From Spiroplasma attinicola (GTDB taxonomy: Bacteria; Bacillota_I; Bacilli_A; Mycoplasmatales; VBWQ01), in contig NZ_JAKQXY010000001.1 in NCBI RefSeq assembly GCF_023509825.1, positions 1 to 64,000 on the forward strand: DNA of 64,000 nucleotides, written 5' to 3'. Under the pieces are notes generated by a model, which worked only from the letters and a program-made list of their open reading frames with translations, did not search any database and was not told the origin of the DNA. This document shows positions 21,360 through 32,999 of this stretch, in pieces; position 1 is the stretch's first letter, and every line of letters starts with the position of its first letter. Both the position numbers and the translations under genes were made by a program.

Positions 21360-22433
21360 CTATTCAAATTCAGTTTCATCAACTTTATTCTTTTTATTTA
21401 ATTCCGTTATTGTTTTTATTTGTTCCATATTTAAGTTTTTTTCTGTTAATTTTTTATTTTCTGTGTCTTGTTCAATTTTAACAATTCAAGCAGTAATATC
21501 TTGTAAAATTGTCTGAATTGGTAAATCATTAAGAATCGCATGTTTGCCTTGATCATAAAAACGATAAGTTACTGTATCACGTCAGTTTTTTTCATTTACT
21601 TTTACTTTATCATAATCAGCAAAAATATCATTACCTGTTTGAATAATCATTGCCGGACAAGTAGATTGATTAATATTTTTTGGTACAGCTTTACTAATTT
21701 TATCTCCTTGTAAACCATAAACAACAGTAACACCTTGTTGTTTCGAACGACGATAATTTCTTTCATTAAAATAATCAATATAAATTTCATTATCAGAAAT
21801 TTTTTTTAAATCAAATTCAATTGGTAAAATTAATTGTTTATTAAATAAAAAACCAATTATTTTTCTACAAATTAAATTAGGTGTCATTTTAATTACCCTC
21901 TTACTTGTAATAAAATTAGTTAAAATCACACCATCAATTTTATCTTCTAAGCGTTTAAGCGCTAAAGCACAAAAAGCTGAACCTAATGCTTCACCTAATA
22001 AAAAAATCTTTTGATTAGGAAACTTTTCATTTAAAACACTAACAATATCTTCCAAATCAGCAATAGTTGTTCCTAAACTATGATATTTTCATTTACTATT
22101 CTTACCCCAATTTCGTTGATCAAAACCTAATAATGAAATTTTTTGTTCGGCAAAAAAATTTTTTGCAGCAATAAAATCTTCTTTGGCACATCTTAAACTA
22201 TGAATTCCAATCACAATAGAGTTACTATCTTCAACAAAATTATAGTTAGTATGCAGTAAATAATTATCTCTGGTAATAATCCCTACATCACTTCATTGTG
22301 GAAAATGACGTTTTTTTTCTGAATTATAACTAATATGATAAACTTTAAATCAACGCAATAAAAAAAACAAGAAAAGTATCATTATTACTGCAACTATTAA
22401 TATTACTCATCAGTAATCTTTTCAAAAACCCAT
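21360..22433 (-). CDS. Alpha/beta hydrolase-like membrane-anchored protein, nucleophile Ser absent
   Basis: The 357-residue protein starts with a Trp-rich membrane anchor (about residues 8-27). The fold pieces of a lysophospholipase-type hydrolase are present: GIHSLRCAKEDF, LGFDQRNWGKN, the elbow FLLGEALGSAFC, TGNDIFADYD and the late YDQGKHAILND. In the elbow, the G-x-S-x-G nucleophile is replaced by Ala (G-E-A-L-G), while the expected Asp and His are present. Either Ser is truly lost, making it a non-enzymatic protein, or the elbow is divergent. Overlapping operon partners are not evident. Confidence 0.75.
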
Positions 22434-22559
22434 TTTTTAATCTAAAATCCTCCCAATTACTAAATTTAGTATCTAGGATAATTTTATCAAATTAAATAAC
22501 TTTTATGTTTAATAATTAAAAAACTCTAACTTATAACTAAATAAATTAGAGTTTCTAAA

Positions 22560-23090
22560 TTAACTAATTTCTGCTCGTTCAGGGGCTTTTACTAATTCAG
22601 CAACAACATCTCCTGCCTTAACTTGGCCAAATTTTAAAATATTAATCTTATAACCTTGTTCAGCAATTGTTTCTTTCGTAAAGATTACCGGTGTTGTTAA
22701 ATCTTTATTATTCTTTTTCATTGTGTCTAAATTAACTGCTACTAATGGTGTATCATTAGCAACAACTTTATCTTCCTTATGAACTTTAGCACTAAAACCA
22801 TTACCATTTAATTCAACTGTATCCATACCAATATGAATTAAACATTCAACTTTAGTTGATTTTTCAGTAATTCCATAAGCATGACCTGTATCTAAAATTG
22901 TTGTTAAAACTCCTGAGATTGGTGCAATAAATGTTGCTTCTTTTGTTTCCTTACCTTTTTTAGGAATGATTGCAAAACCATCACCTAACATTTTATTAGA
23001 AAATACTGGATCTTCTACTTTCTCAATACTAATAACTTCACCTGAAATTGGCGCATATACTTCAATTCGTTTCTTTTTTAAAAAAAACAT
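22560..23090 (-). CDS. crr: PTS glucose-type IIA component
   Basis: The 176-residue protein is a stand-alone EIIA(Glc)-type domain. APISGEVISIEKV, GDGFAIIP, GHAYGI and the phospho-site LIHIGMDTVELNG (His accepts phosphate from HPr) are visible. It passes phosphate to sugar-specific EIIB/C proteins and may be regulatory. It lies 78 bases after ptsI on the same strand. Confidence 0.95.
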   Translation of the reverse strand: MFFLKKKRIEVYAPISGEVISIEKVEDPVFSNKMLGDGFAIIPKKGKETKEATFIAPISGVLTTILDTGHAYGITEKSTKVECLIHIGMDTVELNGNGFSAKVHKEDKVVANDTPLVAVNLDTMKKNNKDLTTPVIFTKETIAEQGYKINILKFGQVKAGDVVAELVKAPERAEIS

Positions 23091-23168
23091 TTACTTTTTC
23101 TCCCTTAATTTAGTTTATTTTTTAAACATTCTTTAATACTTCAATAATAGCACTTAATATTGTAAAAT

Positions 23169-24902
23169 TTAATCTAAAAGATTACCTAATTTTTTAGTTA
23201 CCAATGCTTTAACTTCATCGTGACTATCACATTTCAATGCTTCAGCAACTAATAATTCCATATCTTTTTTATTCAAACTATTAATTAATTTTCTTGCTGC
23301 CAAAATATCTGATGCTGACATTGAAAACTCATCTAATCCCATACCAACTAATAATGGTATCGCAATTTTATCTCCTGCCATTTCACCACACATTCCAACA
23401 GGAATTTTTTTAGCATGTGCTTTAGCACCATCAATTGTCATTTTAATTAATCGTAAAACTGCTGGATGATAAGGTTGATATAAATAAGAAACCTTTTCTG
23501 ACATTCTGTCAGCAGCTAATGTATATTGAATTAAATCATTAGTTCCAATTGAGAAGAAATCAGCATATTTTGCAAAGATTTCAGCATTAACAGCTGAAGC
23601 AGGAACTTCAATCATCATTCCAATTAAAATATTATCACTAACTTTTTTACCTTCTTTAATTAATTCTGCCTTACATTTTAAAACAAAATCTTTTGCTTCT
23701 TTAAATTCTTCAACAGTAGCAACCATTGGAAACATAATTGCCAAATTTCCTGAAGTTGAAGCTTGTAATAATGCTCTAATTTGAGTTTTAAAAACATCTT
23801 TTTGATCTAAACACAAACGAATTGCACGGTATCCTAAGAAAGGATTCATTTCGTGTGGTAAATCTCAATAAGTTAATTTCTTATCGCCACCAATATCCAA
23901 AGTTCTAATTACAACTTTAAACTTTGACATTGTTTTTAAAACAGTTTTGTATTCTGTAAATTGTTCTGTTTCAGTTGGAAAATTATCATTTTCCATATAT
24001 AAAAATTCAGTTCTAAATAAACCAATTCCATGAGCATCATTTTCAAGAGCAGAATCCAAATCTCTTACTGAACCAACATTAGCTTCTAATTTAAATTCAT
24101 AACCATCCTTAGTAATAGTTTTCTTTCCTTTAAAAGAAAGCAATTCAGTTTTTAAATTAATTCATTTTTTTTCTTGTTCTTTTCAAACTGTAACTTTTTC
24201 ATCAGCTAAATCAAATTCAACTTCACCGGAATTACCATTTAAAGCAATATTTGTTTTATCTTTAACTTTAGTTGTAATATCTTTTAATCCAACAACAGCA
24301 GGAATTCCTAAACTTCTGGCCATAATTGCAGAGTGTGAAGTTCTACCACCAATATTACATAAAAATCCTTTAACAAATTTTGGATCTAATTGACTTGTTT
24401 GTGATGGTGTTAAATCATTAGCAACAATCACTACTTCTTGCTTAATATCACTTAAAGCATTATCTTTAATTCCTAAAAGTTGATTGATAATCTTTGTTTT
24501 AATATCAAGAATATCAGCTGCTCTTTCTCGTAAATACTCATCTTCTAAAGCACTAAAAAGTTGATAAAAATTATTGCAAGTAACATCAACTGCTTTAACA
24601 ACATTAAATTTTTCATTAGTAATTAAATCTTTAATTTGATTAGATAATTCTGGATCTTTTAAAATTGATAAATGAGCTTCAAAGATTTCAGCATGTTCAC
24701 TGCCAAGCTTTTTTTGTGTTTTAACAATTAATTCATTAAGATCATTTTTAGTTTCTAGAATTGCTTTGTCAAATCTTTTTATTTCTGAAGCAATATCTTT
24801 TTCAGCAATTTTATTATCACTAATTTTAATTTTTGCTTCTTTTAATAGTAAAACTTTGCCTACTGCAATACCATTACTAGCACCGATGCCATTTATTTTC
24901 AT
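23169..24902 (-). CDS. ptsI: PTS enzyme I
   Basis: The 577-residue protein is full length. Motifs include the phosphorylated His in [77 protein letters not shown] and the active-site Cys in [11 protein letters not shown]. It takes phosphate from phosphoenolpyruvate and passes it to HPr, the first PTS step. ptsI and crr are together; ptsH is not in the window. A palindrome in the upstream region may regulate it. Confidence 0.97.
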
Positions 24903-25041
24903 TATATATTTATTATCTCTTTCTATATCTTGATTATTTTAATAATATTTATTTTTATTAATAACTTAATCTTCTACATTATTCAATGATTACTCATTCT
25001 AGTAAAATTATAATAAAAAATAACATAATTGTATATATAAT

Positions 25042-25060
25042 TTGGAAAAAATAGTTCCAA
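25042..25060. promoter_or_regulatory. Inverted repeat upstream of ptsI
   Basis: TTGGAA (25042-25047) and TTCCAA (25055-25060) form a 6-bp inverted repeat about 140 bases ahead of the ptsI start. TATAAT on the - strand lies between it and ptsI. The gap of 190 bases is otherwise A/T-rich. It could be an operator or leader hairpin. Confidence 0.35.
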
Positions 25061-25092
25061 TTTTAATATTAAAAAGAAAAAAATTATGTTTT

Positions 25093-25782
25093 TTATAAAG
25101 AAAAGTTGTATTTCTTATTTAAGTTAATACTATAATAATTTTCTCATCCAATAATAATATGATCTAATAATGTTATTTGAAAATTTTTTAATTGTTCTTT
25201 AATTTTACTAGTAATTTTTAAATCAGCAAAAGATGGTTCACTATCACCACTAGGATGATTGTGAACACAAATAATTTTATTAGTTCGATAAGTAATTGCT
25301 AAATATAAAATATCTTTAATATCAATTTTTAAACTATCATTTGTTCCTTTATATAACAACTTTTGATGAATTAGTTTATTTTGATTATTCAATAATAATA
25401 AATAAAAATGTTCTTGATTTAAGTTAGCATAATAATTTTTAACTAAATTAAAAACATCTTCAGGGAAAACAATCTTTAAATACCGAAATTGTTGATTAAT
25501 TAACTCAATTCTTTTTGCTAACTCCAAACAAGCAACAATTTCTAAAGCTTTACTTTTACCAATTCCTTTAATTTTTATTAAATCATTAAAATTAACTTTA
25601 CTAAAATTTTCAATTCCTTGATAAGAAGTAATAATATCTTTTGATAACGTTAAAACATCTTTTTCTTTGGTACCTGTTCGTAAAAGAATTGCTAAAAGTT
25701 CTTCATTATTTAAAGTCTCAATTCCATATTTCACTGCTTTTTCTCTTGGTTTTTTATCAGATTGTCAATCTTTAAATTTCAT
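25093..25782 (-). CDS. radC: RadC family JAMM-type protein
   Basis: The 229-residue protein has an N-terminal helix-hairpin-helix (IKGIGKSKALEIVACLELAKR) and a C-terminal JAMM metallo-domain with HNHPSGDSEPSFAD. ATG 25782 is preferred over 25788 because GGAG is eight bases upstream of it. RadC proteins were named for repair but their role remains uncertain; some are linked to mobile elements. This copy is chromosomal with normal composition, and ends with a Lys/Asn-rich tail. Confidence 0.92.
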
Positions 25783-25939
25783 TTTCATTACTCCTTATTA
25801 AATAATTAACTAAAAAATAAAAAAAATCCTTTTTAAAAGGATTTATCTTTAGAATAATTTTTGGTTTGATATTTTTCATATTAATAATAAGAATGATGAA
25901 ACAACTAATAACTAAAATTTCTATTAACGCTCCACTCAT
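25772..25939 (-). CDS. Possible 55-residue membrane peptide
   Basis: An ATG at 25939 opens a 55-codon frame with one hydrophobic stretch (ALIEILVISCFIILIIN) and a basic tail. It begins 18 bases past the nif3-like stop and overlaps the radC start by 11 bases. A strong stem-loop lies inside its second half. The ribosome site is poor (AAGATAAG). It may be a real short peptide or chance; no homologue is known to me. Confidence 0.25.
   Translation of the reverse strand: MSGALIEILVISCFIILIINMKNIKPKIILKINPFKKDFFYFLVNYLIRSNENEI
25817..25844 (-). terminator. Terminator after the rpoD/nif3 block
   Basis: AAATCCTTTT and AAAAGGATTT form a tight hairpin; on the - strand a run of nine U follows. It ends the dnaG-rpoD-nif3 transcript and precedes radC. 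Confidence 0.75.
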
Positions 25940-25957
25940 CTTATCTTGCAAATATAC

Positions 25958-26737
25958 TTAAACAAACCTTGCTTTTGGAAAAAAATATTTGTTAATTATT
26001 AGATTTTTCTTAATCAAATTATCACTTAATAAAAACTCACTAATAAAATTAACAAATTTTTCTTCCATATTATGACCAAGAATAATAACATTAATATTTT
26101 TATCTCGTGCCTCTAATTCTTGATGTCACTTCATTTCACCAGTAATAAAAAGATCAATATTTTGATTATTTGGCATAGCTTCAATAACACTACCACCAGC
26201 ACCAGAAGATAAAAGTACATTATTAATTTTAGTTTTTAAATCATTAGTAATAACTTTAACTTGATCAAAACCAAAATAATTTTTAAGATTTTTAATTATT
26301 TCAAATAAAGTCAAGTCTGAATATTGACCAATCACAGTTAATTTTTCTTGATCAAAATATTTAATATTACTAAATTTTAAATCCTTTGCAATTAATCAAT
26401 TCATACCATTAAGATGTTTATCAAAATTTGTATGTAAAACATAAACATTAATCTCATTTTTAATTAATTTTTGATACAATGATTTTTTTACTTGACTCAC
26501 TATTTTATCATTAAGATTATTAGCAAAAATAAATGGATGATGACAAATAATTAATTTAATCTTTGTTTTTATTGCTATGTCAATCACATCACTCGTAACA
26601 TCTAAAGCAATTAAAACTTGTTCAATCTCAATATTTTGTTTAGTTGCTTTAACTTGTCAACCAATAAAATCTCAATCACACGCATCTTTTAATGGAAAAG
26701 TATTTTCAATTTTCTTAATCAAATCTAAAAGTTTCAT
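25958..26737 (-). CDS. Nif3-like dinuclear metal-centre protein
   Basis: The 259-residue protein belongs to the Nif3/YqfO family: DWDFIGWQ near the start, LIALDVT, LIICHHPFIF (metal His pair), HTNFDKHLNGMN, SSGAGGSVIE and the late LGHNMEEKF. The family forms a toroidal hexamer with two metals per subunit. It is next to rpoD, separated by two bases, as in many Gram-positive relatives where it follows the sigma factor gene. Its reaction is not settled. Confidence 0.9.
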
Positions 26738-26739
26738 TT

Positions 26740-28059
26740 TTAACCTTTATAAAACTCTTTAATTAATTTTGATTTTGATGGATGTTTTAATTTTCTAATT
26801 GCTTTTGCTTCAATTTGTCTAATTCTTTCTCTGGTAACAGAGAATTCTCGTCCAACTTCTTCTAAAGTTTTTAATGTATCATATTTACTAATTTGTTTGT
26901 AAATTACTTTATTACGAATCACTTCTGGTTTATCTAAACTAGTATCATAATGTAAATGCAATTCGCTCATTACTTCTTTTAATTCATTTTGTTCTGTTTC
27001 ATCTTCGCAAAGTTCAACAATTCTTCGTAACTTTGTTGGTAAAATTCCAAAACGCATTCTAATAACTTTTTCTTCTCGTCTAGTTAAAACTTCAAAAAAT
27101 ACTTGGTCAAGTTGTTCTCGTAATCAATGACGTTCAGCAGCTTCATCAGGTGATAACATATTTTTATCTTTAATAAAATCACCAAAATGAGTATCATCTT
27201 CATCACCAATTGGTTTTTCCAACGGAACTGGATCAGATGCTAATTTTTTAATTTCTAAAATTCGATTAGCATTCATATTTTGACCCATTGCTTCAGCAAT
27301 TTCTTCTGGAGTTGGTTCTCGTCCCAATTCTTGATTTAATTGTCGTTCAATTCTTGTTAATTTATTAATTCTTTCAACCATATGAACAGGAATTCTAATT
27401 GTTCTTCCTTGATCGGCAATCGCTCTAGTAATTGCTTGTCTAATTCATCAAGTTGCATAAGTAGAAAATTTAAAACCTTTATGATAATTAAATTTTAAAA
27501 TTGCTTTACCTAAACCAATATTACCTTCTTGAATTAAATCTTCAAATGCTAAACCACGATTTAAATGTCTTCTAGCAACTGAAACAACTAATTTTAAGTT
27601 AGAATTAAATAACTGCTTAAAAGCAAAATCTCTTTCTTCTTCATCTTCAGATTCTAGCATTTTTGCATATTCAACTTCTTGTTCTTGCGTTAAAATTTGA
27701 CTAGTTCCTAAAATATTAAAGTAAGATTTAATTCCATCTTTTCTTCTTGTATCATTAGAAATACTCATAGTATTTTTTAAATTTAAATCTTGTAAATCAA
27801 CAGTAATATCATCTAAATTAATATTATCTTCTTCTTCAAGTTCAATTTCTTTTTCATCTTCATCAATTGTATCAATGAAAATAGCACCTTCTGATTCTAG
27901 AAAATCAAAAAAATCTTCAATTTCTTCATCATTTAAGTTTAAGTTTTGTAAATCAGTTAAAATTGTTTCTTGTGATAATTCTTTACCAGCAGCCATTTCA
28001 TCTGCTAAAAAGTGCTTCAAATCTTCTTTTGAATTAAATTTCTTTTTATCTTGACTCAT
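26740..28059 (-). CDS. rpoD: Primary sigma factor with extended region 4
   Basis: The 439-residue protein has an acidic N-terminus, region 2 ([52 protein letters not shown]), region 3 ([15 protein letters not shown]) and region 4 with the DNA-binding [20 protein letters not shown]. It directs RNA polymerase to -35/-10 promoters. Between RMRFG and TLEEVG, where SigA proteins have about 7 residues, there are about 59 (roughly residues 339-397), a charged, probably helical insertion. It follows dnaG by 23 bases in the classic dnaG-rpoD order. Confidence 0.96.
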
Positions 28060-28082
28060 AAATCATTTCCTTCGTTATTTTT

Positions 28083-29891
28083 TTATTTTATTAAATTTTT
28101 CTTTAAATTTGACATTTGCTGTAGTAATTCAATTTGTTTTTCAGGGTTGCTAGTATTAGTAATTTGACTTCTTAAATTAGCAATTTTTAGTTCAATCCGA
28201 TAATTTTTAATATTTTTTATATCATCTTTAATAATTGATACTGTAAATTGAGATTTTTTATTTTGATGTTGATTAATAATCTCTTGATAAAAAGGAAGAA
28301 GTTCGTTGTCTTTTAATAAGTTTAAAAGTTCTTGTAAATCAATTTGTTGAATTTTTTCTCTTTGATATTTTTCTGTAATCAAAAAGTGTAGAGTCATTAA
28401 TCTTTGGTCATCAAAAATAAATTTTTCCTTTTCTAAAATTTGATAAACCTGATAATCAAGTAATGAAAAAAAGAATAATTGCTTTTGTAATGCTAAAAAT
28501 TTTTGTTTTAAAGATAATGGGATAAACTTACTTTGCTTTTGTTTTGAGTTTACTTGATTTACAACATTTGAAGCAACAATTTGTTGTGATTCTTTAAGAA
28601 CAGAAAATAATTCCGTTTCTGTTAAATTAGTAAGAACTTTTAACTTTTCCAAGTAAAATTTAGTTGTAATTGGATCTTTAATTGCGTTTCATAAATCTTG
28701 CAATTGCTTAAGAAATGTCTTTAGTTGATAACTATCTTGTTTAAAATCATATTTCATTTGATAAAAATTAATGGCAAAATCAAGTGGATGTAAAGTAGTA
28801 TTAATAATCGTTTTAAACTGCTCAAGGTTATTTTTAATCAATTCATCTGGATCTTGGTTTGTTTGATTATCAATTACTTTAACATTAAAATTTTGTGCTA
28901 ATAAATTAGTTGCAATTTTAATTGCTGCTTCTTTACCAGGAATATCACCATCCAAAAAGATAATAATATCATTAGTAAATTGTTTTAAAGTAGCAATATG
29001 TTCTTTTGTTAAATTAGTACCCATTAAAGCAACACAGTTATTAATCTCTTGACTGCTTAGACTAATAACATCCATATAACCTTCAACTAAATAAATGCTC
29101 TTATTATGCGGATTAAGACTATTTTTAGCTTTATACAAATTGTAAAGAATTCGACCTTTTTTAAAAATTTCTGTTTCGGGAGTATTAATATACTTAAAAT
29201 TTGCCTTTTCTAAATTATCTTGATTTTTAATAAAACTTCTGGCACTAAAACCTAAACATTCACCATCTAAATCAAGAATCGGAAAAATAATGCGATTAAA
29301 AAACATATCCTTAACTTTATCTTTATCAGTAATTTTAGCAAGACCAGCACCAATAATTTCATTAGTTTGGTAACCTTGTAATTGTAAATATTCTAATAAT
29401 TGATTTTTGCTTGGTGCAAATCCAAGAGCAAAATCATTAATATTTTTTTCACTAACTTTTCGGTCATTTAAATAATTAAAAGCTGCTTTTCCTAAATCAG
29501 TTGTCATTTGATATTGATAAAAATTTAATGCTAAATTATTTAAAATTTTAAAAGGATGAAGTTTAATTTTTTGTGATTCTGTTAAATTTAAATGTAATTT
29601 CTCTAAATCAATCTTAGCAATTTTTGCAACTTCTCTAACAGCACTTAAAAAATCAATGTTTTTGTATTTTTGTAAAAAAATAAAAACATTTCCTTGTTCG
29701 CCGCAAGAAAAACACTTATAAATTTGCTTTTCTTGTGACACTGATAAAGAAGGGTTAGAATCTTGATGAAAAGGACAAATTGCTCAAAAATTATTACCCT
29801 TACGAGTTAATTTTAAATATTCTCCAACAATATCAACGATATTAACTTGTTCTTTAATTTGTTGAATTTTTTGACTGAAGTCTTGATCCAT
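28083..29891 (-). CDS. dnaG: DNA primase
   Basis: The 602-residue protein starts MDQDFSQKIQ at ATG 29891 with AAGGAAG upstream. It has a CHC2 zinc finger (CPFHQD ... CFSCGE), the RNA-polymerase core with FALGFAPS, NRIIFPILD, SARS, YLVEGYMDVI and the metal-binding DGDIPGKEAA, then a helicase-interacting C-terminus. It makes RNA primers for replication. It lies between glyQS and rpoD, the familiar macromolecular synthesis order. Confidence 0.96.
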
Positions 29892-29915
29892 AGACACGCT
29901 TCCTTATATTTATTA

Positions 29916-31307
29916 TTAACAAGAAATATTCAATTTTTGATATAAATACTTTTTTAATTCAGTAATTTTCACTCGAACTTGACCCATATCATCACGATTT
30001 CTAACTGTTACTGCTTCATCTTCTAAAGTTTGATAATCAACAGTAACACAATATAATGTTCCAATTTGGTCATGATAATTATATACTTTGCCAATTTCAG
30101 ATTTTTGATCAAAAATTACATCTAATAAAGTTGGCTGTAATAACGCAAATACTGCTTGAGCTTTTGAACCCAATTTCTTCTTATTCAATGAAGCAATCGC
30201 AACATGATATGGTGACAAAAATGAATTTAACTTTAAAACAGTTCTACTCTTATCCTTAACTTTTTCTTGAATCAAACTATCACAAATAATAGCAAAAAAT
30301 AATCTTTCAACACCAATTGATGGTTCAATTACTAATGGATTAACAAGTTTATTTGTCGTACTATCTTGCGCTAAAAAATTAACTTTGCTTGCTTTGGCAT
30401 GCTGCATTAAATCATAATTACCACGATTAGCAATACCAGATAATTCTTTTCAACCAAATGGAAATTTATACAAAATATCAGTTGTCGCTAAAGAATAATG
30501 CGACAATTTATCTTTATCATGTTGATGTAATTGACAATTATGCTCAGAAATTCCTAACTTTTTAATAAAATCTTGCATTGATTTTAATCAATAATTAAAT
30601 CAATTAATACTATCTGTTGGACTGTAAAAGAATTCTAATTCCATTTGTTCAAATTCATAAGTACGAAAAATAAAATTTCCAGGTGTAATTTCATTACGAA
30701 AACTTTTACCAATTTGACCAATCCCAAAAGGAAGTTTTTTATTATAAAATTTCTTCATATTATTGAAATTAATAAAAATTCCTTGTGCTGTTTCAGGTCG
30801 AAGATATAACTTGTTACCTTGATTTTCAACTGAACCTTGATAAGTTTCAAACATTAAACGAAATTGTTTAACTTTAGTAAAATCAGAATGCTGACAATTT
30901 AAACATTTAATCTTTTTTTCAACAATAAATTGATCTAATTTTTCATTACTTCAACCATCACAATCAAGATCAGGAAAATAATGTTGGATTAATGTATCAG
31001 CACGAAAACGAAATTTACAATTTTTACAATCAACCAAAGGGTCATTAAAATTATCTAAATGTCCAGAAGCTTGTCAAACTTTAGAATTTAATAAAATTGA
31101 ACTATCTAAAGCAATATTAAACTGATTATTTTTAATAAAATGATTTCATCATAATAACTTAATTTTATGCTTTAAAATTACTCCTAAATGACCATAATCT
31201 CAAGTATTTGCTAAGCCACCATATATTTCTGATCCTTGAAACACAAAACCAAATTCTTTTAAATGATTAATAATTTCCTTCATAGAAAAAACAGTTTTTG
31301 CTTGCAC
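29916..31307 (-). CDS. glyQS: Glycyl-tRNA synthetase (class II, single-chain)
   Basis: The 463-residue protein uses a GTG start preceded by GGAGG at the ideal distance. It shows [28 protein letters not shown], the motif 2 [18 protein letters not shown], and motif 3 [14 protein letters not shown], with the anticodon domain at the C-terminus. It charges tRNA-Gly. A zinc-type cluster (CKNC ... CLNC) is in the insertion domain. A good promoter is 80-110 bases upstream; no T-box was seen. Confidence 0.96.
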
Positions 31308-31387
31308 TTTATTCCTCCAAATTAAAATTTATGTCATTCATAAGAGTATATTAAATATTTTATCTCATTTTTTGAAAAAACTAAGTT

Positions 31388-31416
31388 ATTTTATTATTAT
31401 ATACTATATTTGTCAA
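31388..31416 (-). promoter_or_regulatory. Promoter of glyQS
   Basis: On the - strand a perfect -35 TTGACA (31411-31416) is followed after 17 bp by TAAAAT (31388-31393). The GTG start is about 80 bases downstream. Confidence 0.7.
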
Positions 31417-31480
31417 TATATTATAGGTGTTATTATTAGAAATAAAAAAGACAAAAACATCTAATAAAAGATATTACAAA

Positions 31481-31606
31481 TTAAACATTCGTTCCAATTG
31501 ATTGACTACTTTTATAATAATGTAATTCATTAATTTTTTCTGTGTTAGAATTTTTAATAACTGAATTAATATCAATTTGTTCTTTAGTAATTATTTCCAA
31601 AGTCAA
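31481..31606 (-). CDS. Possible 41-residue peptide at the recO position
   Basis: A frame opens at TTG 31606 behind a strong AAGGGGG site and runs 41 codons to TAA at 31481. It lies between era and glyQS, where recO sits in several mollicutes and Firmicutes. I see no recognisable motif in it. It could be a small gene, or what remains of a lost recO. Confidence 0.3.
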   Translation of the reverse strand: MTLEIITKEQIDINSVIKNSNTEKINELHYYKSSQSIGTNV

Positions 31607-31645
31607 CTAATTTACCCCCTTTTCGTAAACTTAGTATAAATATTA

Positions 31646-32533
31646 TTAACTATAACCTAATTCTTTTAAACTTTTCGGATTATTAGGTCATTCATCAATT
31701 ACCTTAACAAAAAGATTTAACATAATTTTAATATTAAAAATTTGTTCCAATTCTTCACGAGCTCTAATCCCAATACTTTTAATCATCTGACCTTTTTTAC
31801 CAATTAAAATTGCTTTTTGTGATTCTCTTTGGACAACAATTACTGCTGAAATTTCTAATAAATCACTATCAAAAATCATATCTTCAATCATAACTGCCAC
31901 ACTATAAGGAATTTCTTGTCTTGTTAAAAAAATAATTTTTTCACGAATTACTTCTTTAGCAATTTGTTGATCACTACTATTACTTTTAATGTCAACATCA
32001 AAGAACTTAGAGCCTTCCGGTAAATATTGATAAATATTTTTTAATAAAACATTTAAATTAAATTCTTTAATTGCTGAAATGGGAATAATTTCTTTAAAAG
32101 GTAATAAATCTTTTCATTCATTTATTTTATTAAAAAGCTCAACTTTATTAACCAAATCAACTTTAGTTAACAATAAAAAAATTGGCATTGTTCGTTCTTT
32201 TAAAAGTTTAATAATTCTTTCTTCGTTTGGCGAAATTGCTTCATTTGCCGGTGCTAGTAAACAAATAACATCAGTATCTCTAGTAGCACTCGTAGCTTGT
32301 TTATTCATAATTCGTCCCAATTGATTATGATATTTATGAATTCCTGGTGTATCTAAAAAAATAATTTGCATACTATCATCAGTATAAATCCCTTGTAGTT
32401 GCTCTCTTGTTGTTTGTGGTTTTGGACTAACAATTGCAACTTTTTCTTTTAAAATTGTATTTAATAAAGTTGATTTCCCAACATTAGGTTTACCAATAAA
32501 ACTTACAAATCCAGCCTTAAAAGTATTACTCAT
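31646..32533 (-). CDS. era: GTPase Era
   Basis: The 295-residue protein has the G motifs GKPNVGKSTLLN, DTPG and TKVD and a C-terminal KH RNA-binding domain (ILIGKKGQMIKSIG). It binds 16S rRNA near its 3' end during 30S assembly. It follows cdd after one base, in the ybeY-cdd-era order. Confidence 0.96.
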
Positions 32534-32534
32534 A

Positions 32535-32960
32535 TTATTTACTATTTCCTTTCAATGACTCTGATATAAAAGCAAAAGGCAATAAATCTTGTACCTTAAC
32601 AATTTTGATATCTTTTTCATCTTTACTATTAATATTACTAATATAAACTTTAGCTGTCATCGGCATAACTTCAGCCATAAATTGGCGACAAATACCACAA
32701 GGTGAACCTAAACTATTACTATCAGTAATTAAAAACAAAGCTTCAATATCATCCTTTTGATAACCTAAAGTAATTACTTGTGTTAATGCTGTTCTTTCAG
32801 CACAAATAGTTGCTGGAAACGAAGCATTTTCAACATTAACACCTGTAACTTCTTTTTTATCTTTAAGAATAACAATCGCAGCAACACGAAAATTTGAGTA
32901 CGGAACATAAGCATTAGTTTGTAATTTTTTTGCTTTATTTAATAATTCTTGAAAATTCAT
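32535..32960 (-). CDS. cdd: Cytidine deaminase
   Basis: The 141-residue protein is a homotetramer-type deaminase. Zinc and catalytic motifs are FPATICAERTAL (Cys and Glu) and SPCGICRQFMAE. It converts cytidine or deoxycytidine to uridine or deoxyuridine for salvage. It sits between ybeY and era. Confidence 0.95.
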   Translation of the reverse strand: MNFQELLNKAKKLQTNAYVPYSNFRVAAIVILKDKKEVTGVNVENASFPATICAERTALTQVITLGYQKDDIEALFLITDSNSLGSPCGICRQFMAEVMPMTAKVYISNINSKDEKDIKIVKVQDLLPFAFISESLKGNSK

Positions 32961-32999
32961 ATTTATCCCTTTTAATCCTTCTATCTTCTAGTTTTGAAT

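Noticed and set aside
31308-31480. T-box riboswitch ahead of glyQS
   Set aside because: No T-box sequence or specifier structure was recognised; a plain promoter explains the region.
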